Positions 58,831-64,000 of a DNA stretch of 64,000 nt are shown one piece after another. The notes beneath the pieces were generated by a model. It made no database searches, had not been told where the DNA came from, and worked only from the letters and a program-made list of their open reading frames with translations. The number at the start of each line of letters is the position of its first letter. Position 1 is the stretch's first letter. The DNA comes from Bradyrhizobium sp. MOS002. Its GTDB lineage: Bacteria; Pseudomonadota; Alphaproteobacteria; Rhizobiales; Xanthobacteraceae. The DNA lies in contig NZ_PYFX01000002.1 in assembly GCF_003020115.1 (NCBI RefSeq), positions 310,001 to 374,000 on the forward strand, written 5' to 3'. The position numbers and the translations under genes were made by a program.

Positions 58831-59940
58831 CTATCTGTTTTCGAGCGTGCGCCGCTTTGCTTCCGCATCGATGGTCTCGGCGAGATCGGGATGCCGCGCC
58901 ATCAGCACGCGGAAGTCGACGAGGTCGAGCACAAGAAGCCGCGACACCTTGGTGGTCGAGACATTGGCGCCGCGCAAATTGTTGCCGAGCAAGGCCATCT
59001 CGCCGAAGAAGGCACCGTCGCCGAGCTGCACCTTCTTGCCGGGCAGGTCGACCTCGACCTCGCCGGCGGCGATGAAATACATGCAGTCGCCCTGCGCACC
59101 CTTGCGGATGATCATGGTGCGCGCCGGCAGCTCCATGGTCCGCAGCATGTGGGTGACATCGGCGATGGCGGCCGGTCCAAGCGCCGCGAAGAACGGCACC
59201 TTGCTGACGGATTCCCAGGTCTTGAGGAAGTTGTCGCGCCGGGTCTCCGCGGCAAAGCCGGTCGCCAGGATACCGGTCCAGAGGCCGAACACGCCGAGGC
59301 CGGAGATCATCACCAGCGCCGCCACCATGCGGCCCAGCGGCGTCACCGGCACGACGTCGCCATAACCCGTCGTCGTCAGGGTTGCGACGGCCCACCACAG
59401 CGCGGCCGGCACGCTGCCGAACGTCTGCGGCTGCACGTCCCGCTCCAGGAAATATTCGGCGACCGAGGCGAGGAAGACCACCATCAGGAAGATCACGAGC
59501 ACGCTGACCAGCGGCCCCGATTCCAGCACCAGCACCCGGCGAAGCTGCCGCAGGCCGGGAATGCCCGGCACCACCTTCAGCACCCAGAGCACGCTGAGCA
59601 GCCACGCCGTCCTGGGCTCGATCCCCAGCATCAGCGCGGCCGGCACGGCCAACGCTCCGACCGCGTCGACCAGCCCGGCGGAGGAGGACATGTAGAGTGC
59701 AAGGCGCCCCTGTCGCGCCATATGGCGCAGCCGGACCACCCATTCGAACACGAAGTAGACGAGGCAGGTCCAAAGCAGGGCGTCGACCCAGCGATGCGCC
59801 GTCTCATAGGCCGGGTTGACCGTCAGGAGCATCATGGCGAGCACGCCGACGCCGACTGCCACATAGGCCGCCCTGGTCATGTTGCGGCCGGCCGTGGCGG
59901 CCGCGAACTGGGCCAGAGCGGAGATCAGCGGCTTGGACAT
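58831..59940 (-). CDS. Cyclic-nucleotide-gated potassium channel (MloK1-like)
   Basis: A six-helix K+ channel of 369 residues, the same layout and length as MloK1 of Mesorhizobium. Helices S1-S6 lie in residues 24-230; S4 is RQLRRVLVLE with few positive charges; the selectivity filter is TTTGYGD (189-195). The cytoplasmic cyclic-nucleotide domain (246-360) has the phosphate-binding cassette FGEMALLG (312-319) and the ligand Arg323 in RGANVST. It probably opens on cAMP binding. Its natural partner could be any cyclase in the cell. Confidence 0.95.
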   Translation of the reverse strand: MSKPLISALAQFAAATAGRNMTRAAYVAVGVGVLAMMLLTVNPAYETAHRWVDALLWTCLVYFVFEWVVRLRHMARQGRLALYMSSSAGLVDAVGALAVPAALMLGIEPRTAWLLSVLWVLKVVPGIPGLRQLRRVLVLESGPLVSVLVIFLMVVFLASVAEYFLERDVQPQTFGSVPAALWWAVATLTTTGYGDVVPVTPLGRMVAALVMISGLGVFGLWTGILATGFAAETRRDNFLKTWESVSKVPFFAALGPAAIADVTHMLRTMELPARTMIIRKGAQGDCMYFIAAGEVEVDLPGKKVQLGDGAFFGEMALLGNNLRGANVSTTKVSRLLVLDLVDFRVLMARHPDLAETIDAEAKRRTLENR

Positions 59941-60052
59941 GCGGGAAGGCGGCTCGATTTTGTCTTTGCGGTCCCCGGCTGGAACCTCGGCGCCAAAGTG
60001 CCTGCCCGGGCCGAGGCCGTCAACGACGGGCGCGTCCGCCGGACCCCGCGCG

Positions 60053-60271
60053 CTACTTGAAATGCGGCGGTTCGTCGTAGCCGCGACGGCTGCTGAAGAA
60101 CAGCAGCACCATCAAGCCAATGCCGACAAGAACGGAAAAACCGGCCCCCAGCGCCAGCGCCACATAGCCTTCCGTCGGGATCGGCTCGCCCTCGACGGCC
60201 ATCGCGGAATAAGCGAAATAGCCAACTGCCGCCAGCATTCCCAGCAGACAGATGATGAGGAGTGCACGCAT
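60053..60271 (-). CDS. Small two-helix membrane protein
   Basis: A 72-residue protein with two hydrophobic helices: RALLIICLLGMLAAVGYFAYS and LALGAGFSVLVGIGLMVLLFF (given in parts: LALGAGFSVLVGIG and LMVLLFF), a short loop and a charged end SSRRGYDEPPHFK. GGAG is 8 nt upstream of ATG 60271. No family known; it lies after the channel gene with opposite-end spacing of 112 nt. Confidence 0.7.
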   Translation of the reverse strand: MRALLIICLLGMLAAVGYFAYSAMAVEGEPIPTEGYVALALGAGFSVLVGIGLMVLLFFSSRRGYDEPPHFK

Positions 60272-60482
60272 GGCGCGGTCTCCGGTTGATCCGGGGACAA
60301 ACGGTTGTGGACGGGGACGGTTCCCGGACTGGGCCCCGCGGTCGTTCGTAGGGGGATCACACATGACGTCTCGGCGGCGCCTGAGCGAGCGCCTCCTCCT
60401 TCGAGACGACCGCTTCGCGGCCTCCTCAAGATGAGGCTCAGCTGCATCCATCTGCGTTCAATGCTGCCGCATACTCATCCCT

Positions 60483-60522
60483 CATCCTGAGGGCCCGCCG
60501 CAGGCGGGCGTCTCGAAGGATG
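60483..60522. repeat. Dispersed repeat (catcctgagggcccgcc...), copy 1
   Basis: A 40-bp element: catcctgagggcccgccg then caggcgggcgtctcgaaggatg. Its arms complement each other. A near-identical copy is at 62847-62886 with ccatagg in place of ccgcagg. Fragments of a reverse copy (tcgagacgac...caagatgagg) lie at 60400-60433. Confidence 0.85.
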
Positions 60523-60544
60523 GCCGCAGTCGAGCTTCGATAGG

Positions 60545-61990
60545 TCAGGCACTCTGAGCTGTCTTCACCACCACGACATTGCTCTCGTCGTGCTGGGGAG
60601 GGGCCACATCGTGAACGGCCTTTTCGCCCTCGCCCGCATGGCGTTTGAGGTAGTCGCGGCGCATGCCGATCTCGTCGCGGACGAATTCGTAGCCGAGCTT
60701 GAAGGTGTCGAGACCGTCGGTACTGATCGTGCCGTCTCGCAACCCGATGACCGCGCCGCGCAAGATGCCTTCCAGCTCGTCCTGGAGACATTCGAGCTGG
60801 TCCAGCGAATGGGCGTGTTCGATCCGCTCGCCGATGTCGAGGATGGCGGTCGAGAGCTCGCTGGCCTTCTCCGGCGCGATCCGGGTGATCTTGGCGTAGA
60901 TCGCGGCGAAGATCGAGCCGATGACGCTGAGCGCGGCAGCGCCCAGATACATCAGGTCGCTGTACTTATCCATGAACGACTTGGTGTCGTCGTTGATGTA
61001 GTCAGCCGCCCCTTGATGCGCCATCACGAAGGCGTCCTTCTCGACGGAGGCGGGCTCGATTCTGCTGGCGAAGCCGCTGTCGAGCCCGAGCGCGGACTTG
61101 TTCTCGTAGACGGTGCGCGCGAGCTCCCCCGCCGCCGTCGGCGACATCCTGGATTGGGCGACCAGCAACCATTCGAGCCCGATCGTGTCGAGATCGTCGT
61201 CGGGAATTTCCGGCGATGCAGACAGCGTGCCCGCCGTGAGCGTCTCGCTGGAAATGCCGGGGATCTTGCGCGCCAGCGCTTTCGCCTCGTCGATCGCGTT
61301 CAGCGTGAAGCCGCCGCGCCGGGCGACCTGCTCATACGCCTTGTCCCGCAACGCCCTCGAGGCGTGGACGATGGCGACGACCGCGCCAAAGCCGCTTGCC
61401 GGCGCGAACAGCTTGTCGAGCGTTGCGCCCGGCGGCGCCATCTGGATCTTCACCGCGTCCGCACCGTCGGGAATGTCGAGGATGCCGCGGACGAAGGTGA
61501 GCGAGGAGTCGTTGTCGGCGAGGACGGCGACCTTCTTCTTCTTCAGCTCGGCGAGCGACTTGATCTTCTTGTTTCCGGGCCCGAGCAGCAGCACGAGATC
61601 GTGCTCGAGGATCGCGAGCGTGCGGGCCCGCAGCGGCACCTTGGCGTCGGTGCGCAGCACCGCGAGGTCGGCCTGCTTGCGATCGAACTGGGCGATCGCC
61701 TTGGCGTTGTCGGCGTTGTTGACGATCTTGATCCGGAAGCGCGAGGCGTTGTTCTTCAGGACGGCGGCGAGCTTGGCTGCGAACAGCGCCTCGTCGCTGT
61801 TGGGAGCGCCGACGGCAAAGGTCAGCGTCTCCGAATTGTGCACTAGCATGCGGCCGCCCCAGACAGTGGCAAGCGACAACAGCAGGGTCAGCACGACGTA
61901 GAGGAAGACCTGCTGCTGGTTGGTCTTGATCACCTTGGGTCGCCGGGGCGGTGGCTCGATCGGCGATGAGGTAGGGCCCTCAGTACTCAT
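60545..61990 (-). CDS. TAXI-family TRAP-type solute-binding protein with two membrane helices
   Basis: A 481-residue protein. Residues 28-46 are a membrane anchor (VFLYVVLTLLLSLATVWGG), followed by a TAXI-type periplasmic binding domain (about 55-330; AVGAPNSDEALFAAKLAAVL, KKKKVAVLADNDSSLTFVRG). A second membrane helix (LMYLGAAALSVIGSIFAAIY, about 346-366) is followed by a ~115-residue helical charged C-terminus. No TRAP permease gene is in the window. The architecture suggests a membrane-bound sensor of a small ligand rather than a soluble transport component. Confidence 0.85.
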   Translation of the reverse strand: MSTEGPTSSPIEPPPRRPKVIKTNQQQVFLYVVLTLLLSLATVWGGRMLVHNSETLTFAVGAPNSDEALFAAKLAAVLKNNASRFRIKIVNNADNAKAIAQFDRKQADLAVLRTDAKVPLRARTLAILEHDLVLLLGPGNKKIKSLAELKKKKVAVLADNDSSLTFVRGILDIPDGADAVKIQMAPPGATLDKLFAPASGFGAVVAIVHASRALRDKAYEQVARRGGFTLNAIDEAKALARKIPGISSETLTAGTLSASPEIPDDDLDTIGLEWLLVAQSRMSPTAAGELARTVYENKSALGLDSGFASRIEPASVEKDAFVMAHQGAADYINDDTKSFMDKYSDLMYLGAAALSVIGSIFAAIYAKITRIAPEKASELSTAILDIGERIEHAHSLDQLECLQDELEGILRGAVIGLRDGTISTDGLDTFKLGYEFVRDEIGMRRDYLKRHAGEGEKAVHDVAPPQHDESNVVVVKTAQSA

Positions 61991-62326
61991 GGCAGCACTC
62001 TGGCCTTATGCTTCCGGTGGCGGGGGGCTCGCGGATGTGATCGCTGCGGTCGCCCTGAAATTCGTAAACGTCTGAAAAAAGAACGATATTCTCTATCGGC
62101 AATGATAGCGCGCAGGCTGCGGAATGCAAATTCCGAGCCGAAGGTAACCTTACTCAACTCGGCCGCGGCGATTGGTCATCCTATCACCAGTTAGCCACAG
62201 TTGGCGATTTTCCGGTTCCCCCCGGCTGCATTCCGTCGCGGGAGGTGTCATAAATCGCAAGTCCCGGCGATTTGACCGGTCCAGGAAGAGGTTGCGCTGA
62301 ACGCTCCAATTCTTCCTGTCACGTCA
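61991..62326. other. 336-nt gene-free stretch between TAXI and DUF3307 genes
   Basis: The region must hold two divergent promoters. It has a run of less GC-rich sequence at 62060-62150 (gaaaaaagaacgatattctc). No named repeat, RNA or operator is visible. Confidence 0.5.
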
Positions 62327-62743
62327 ATGAGGGCGTCAGCCTTGTCGTTTCCACCCCTGTCATCGGCGGCTCCGGTCGAAGCGCTCATTGGTTGGATGTT
62401 GCTGCTCACCTTCAAGCACATCATCGCCGATTTCGTTCTCCAGACCGCCTGGATGGCGCACGGCAAGGACCAGAAGCACGGCTGGGCCCTGCCGCTCCTG
62501 GTGCACTGCCTGGTTCACCTTGCGGTCGCGCTGCCGCTGATCCTGATCGTGGCGCCGAAATTCTGGTTTGTGGCGTTGATCGACTTCGCGATCCACATCA
62601 CGATCGACCGCGCCAAGGGCCTCGTTTCGGCCAATTTCGGTGTCGATCTCACGCATCCCTGGTTCTGGACCCTGATCGGTGTCGACCAGGCCCTGCACCA
62701 TCTGACCGGCTTCGGCCTCTCCATCTTCATGGCGGCGAACTGA
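62327..62743 (+). CDS. DUF3307 family membrane protein
   Basis: A 138-residue protein with three to four hydrophobic helices. The family core is HIIADFVLQTAWMAHGKDQK followed by HCLVHLAVALPLILIV, IDFAIHITIDRAKG and DQALHHLTGFGLSIFM, with several membrane-embedded His and Asp residues. Function unknown. ATG 62327 lacks a clear ribosome site; ATG 62396 (MLLLTFKHII) is the alternative. Confidence 0.85.
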   Translation: MRASALSFPPLSSAAPVEALIGWMLLLTFKHIIADFVLQTAWMAHGKDQKHGWALPLLVHCLVHLAVALPLILIVAPKFWFVALIDFAIHITIDRAKGLVSANFGVDLTHPWFWTLIGVDQALHHLTGFGLSIFMAAN

Positions 62744-62846
62744 CCGCTGGCGCGCGTCTGGAGTGGCCGGCGGCCTGCATGGTTCGAGACGGAGCTTCGC
62801 GCCTCCTCACCAGGAGGGGGGGGAATCTTTCAGCAGAAATGGACCT

Positions 62847-62886
62847 CATCCTGAGGGCCCGCCATAGGCGGGCGTCTCGAAGGATG
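62847..62886. repeat. Dispersed repeat (catcctgagggcccgcc...), copy 2
   Basis: Second copy of the 40-bp element found at 60483-60522, same orientation, differing in the loop (ataggcggg). Confidence 0.85.
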
Positions 62887-63019
62887 GCCCCGGTCGACTG
62901 TCCGCCTAGCCCATTGATTCGCGGCCCACGCGCAACGACCCCCGGGTGACTACCGGGCAGCGTGGTTAACCTTTCATTAGAGAATTGCACTGCATCTTCC
63001 CACACGAGGGAGAACTGCA

Positions 63020-63418
63020 ATGTTTTCAAGCCGCGATACCTTTGAAGGCGATTCCTGCCCGGTCCGCGACGAACTCCTTGGCGAGATGTACCGCGCCAGC
63101 GAGAGTGGCCTGCCGAGGCTGGTTGAAAGTGTTTCCCCTGACGCGCGCGCCAGGCTGGCGCTGTTCTGCTATCGCCGCAGCCATCTGCACTCGCTGGCGG
63201 TCGCGATCGCAGGCAGCTGTAACGAGCGCGACCTGATCGAGAACGGCGGCCGTGTCGGTTCGACGCTCTACGCGCTTGCGCGCGAAGGCGCGGCGAAATC
63301 CTCGCCATCGCTGTCCGGTGGCCGCAAGCCGATCACGCTGTCGACCAAGCCGCTCTCGGTGCTCGCACCACTGGACGACGAGATCGACGACGACATCAGC
63401 GAAGCCGTCCCGGCCTAA
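63020..63418 (+). CDS. Conserved-looking hypothetical protein (132 aa)
   Basis: A soluble, mostly helical protein. Notable pieces: DELLGEMYRASESGLPRLVE, ARARLALFCYRRSHLHSLAV, AIAGSCNERDLIENGG, and an acidic tail DDEIDDDISEAVPA. GAGGGAG precedes ATG 63020 by 7 nt, a good ribosome site. I do not recognise the family; the reading frame has codon use like its neighbours and a palindrome at its end. Confidence 0.75.
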   Translation: MFSSRDTFEGDSCPVRDELLGEMYRASESGLPRLVESVSPDARARLALFCYRRSHLHSLAVAIAGSCNERDLIENGGRVGSTLYALAREGAAKSSPSLSGGRKPITLSTKPLSVLAPLDDEIDDDISEAVPA

Positions 63419-63438
63419 AGCGCGATCGATCGCGCTTT
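63417..63438. terminator. Perfect 22-bp palindrome at gene end (possible terminator)
   Basis: aaagcgcgatc followed by gatcgcgcttt forms a perfect palindrome overlapping the TAA stop of the preceding gene. It may fold as a hairpin in the transcript; the stem end itself gives a short T run. Confidence 0.6.
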
Positions 63439-63491
63439 AGCTCTCTATTGGCGAATGATCTCGGCGGAAACCCGCCGCACATTTTTTCGGA

Positions 63492-63821
63492 TCATACGCC
63501 GGCCGCGTCTATCACCGGCAGCCCGAATTTCCGTCGCGCCATTGCGCATTCGGCATCGCCCGGCATGCACGTACGGCACACCTCCGGCCGCACTGCGTAG
63601 ATGCCGCACGCGGTCGCTTGTCCGATCTCTCCCTGCAACGCCGAACAGCGATCGCCTTCGCAGCGCATGCCGGATTGACGGTCGTTGACGAGCGCCTCGG
63701 GAATCGCGGCGAGCTCCTCGTCGCTCTCGATCGAGAAGCGCGGCCAGTTCGCCGAATAGCCGCAGCAGGCGCCACAACTCTGGCAACAGCTCGACAGGTC
63801 GATGGGGGCGTTCTGGTCCAT
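63492..63821 (-). CDS. YkgJ-family cysteine-cluster protein
   Basis: A 109-residue protein with the Zn/Fe-binding cysteine pattern CCQSCGACCGYS, then MRCEGDRCSAL, TACGIYAVRPEVCRTC and GDAECAMAR. The family is thought to bind a metal cluster. AAGGA is upstream of ATG 63821. It starts 13 nt after the end of the truncated WYL regulator gene, so it is probably in the same transcript. Confidence 0.88.
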   Translation of the reverse strand: MDQNAPIDLSSCCQSCGACCGYSANWPRFSIESDEELAAIPEALVNDRQSGMRCEGDRCSALQGEIGQATACGIYAVRPEVCRTCMPGDAECAMARRKFGLPVIDAAGV

Positions 63822-63834
63822 CGTCACGTGTCCT

Positions 63835-64000
63835 TCACGTATCCTTGGGCGGGCCCCAGACCAGGCTCTGCCGCCATTTCGCGCGCAGCACGTCGCGCCT
63901 TTCAGGATATCTTTCGTCGGGATAGCTCGCATCCACGACGCGGTCGGTGCGGAAGCTGCGGAAATCGCCGCGCAGCTCGCACCAGGCCGCGAGCAGGCGC
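63835..64000 (-). CDS. WYL-domain transcriptional regulator, C-terminal part (gene continues beyond window)
   Basis: The last 54 residues of a minus-strand gene run from the right edge to a TGA at 63835-63837. The sequence LLAAWCELRGDFRSFRTDR is the standard end of a WYL domain in YafY-type regulators, followed by DERYPERRDVLRAKW and a C-terminus ending PPKDT. Strong similarity in layout to the regulator at 55805-56830. The DNA-binding part lies outside the window. Confidence 0.85.
   Translation of the reverse strand, partial: RLLAAWCELRGDFRSFRTDRVVDASYPDERYPERRDVLRAKWRQSLVWGPPKDT

Noticed and set aside
58090..60060. 656-codon plus-strand frame across the enoyl-CoA hydratase and channel genes
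   Set aside because: It is antisense to two clear genes and rich in His/Arg/Asp low complexity.

Overview
The window looks like chromosomal DNA of a Bradyrhizobium-type alphaproteobacterium. The grounds are high GC, a mbfA iron exporter directly behind a perfect Irr-type ICE box, an alphaproteobacterial initiator tRNA, DUF1127, DUF3775 and DUF6157 proteins, large cyclase-ATPase and AidB-like acyl-CoA dehydrogenase genes, and many short palindromic intergenic repeats (the motif starting cgtcattgcgag occurs four times). This is inferred from family content, not from a database match. I see no insertion sequence, prophage, CRISPR array, rRNA or replication origin.

Layout. 1-3517: end of a peptide-type ABC transporter operon with an amidase and a small partner protein between its two ATPase genes. 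3614-7220: small GlsB-type membrane protein, then a type I secretion ATPase and adaptor pair without outer-membrane protein or substrate. 7400-10855: AMP nucleosidase, a DUF1488-like protein and a Gpi18-like glycosyltransferase. 10877-15679: lipid/alcohol oxidation genes (zinc alcohol dehydrogenase, AidB-like acyl-CoA dehydrogenase, atypical SDR, enoyl-CoA hydratase). 15822-19212: GNAT and DUF1127 proteins, LysR regulator, MFS symporter. 19287-21890: two tandem amidohydrolases followed by a Rieske protein, an uncharacterised catabolic operon. 22059-30901: CinA-like protein, amidase, mbfA, epoxide-hydrolase-like enzyme, two paralogous metallo-beta-lactamase-fold hydrolases flanking a glutathione transferase and a fumarylacetoacetase-family enzyme, and a DUF3775 protein. 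30914-37592: quinone oxidoreductase/SDR operon, CvpA protein, another SDR, GMC oxidoreductase, coniferyl-type aldehyde dehydrogenase. 37905-37981: tRNA-fMet. 38099-39258: divergent ArsR regulator and SDR sharing a palindromic operator. 39331-41035: a staphylococcal-nuclease-fold protein and an unknown protein. 41321-46443: 1018-residue cyclase/ATPase, OpgC and DUF2059 proteins. 46598-53628: acyl-CoA synthetase, oxidoreductase, MFS, an unusual metallo-beta-lactamase-fold protein, MetX-like hydrolase, fatty acid desaturase. 54063-55382: response regulator-EAL gene whose natural start is cut off by an in-frame TAG. 55471-64000: small secreted protein, WYL regulator with a palindromic operator facing a glutathione transferase-DUF6157 operon, enoyl-CoA hydratase, cyclic-nucleotide-gated K+ channel, membrane-anchored TAXI protein, DUF3307 protein, and a YkgJ protein behind a truncated WYL regulator.

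As a whole the window is a catabolic and stress-response stretch of a versatile soil bacterium: many small oxidoreductase, hydrolase and CoA-ester operons, each usually with a local regulator. The most rewarding places are the nonsense-interrupted c-di-GMP phosphodiesterase, the two clean divergent operators, the nuclease-fold gene pair, the mosaic cyclase-ATPase and the atypical TAXI and metallo-beta-lactamase proteins.
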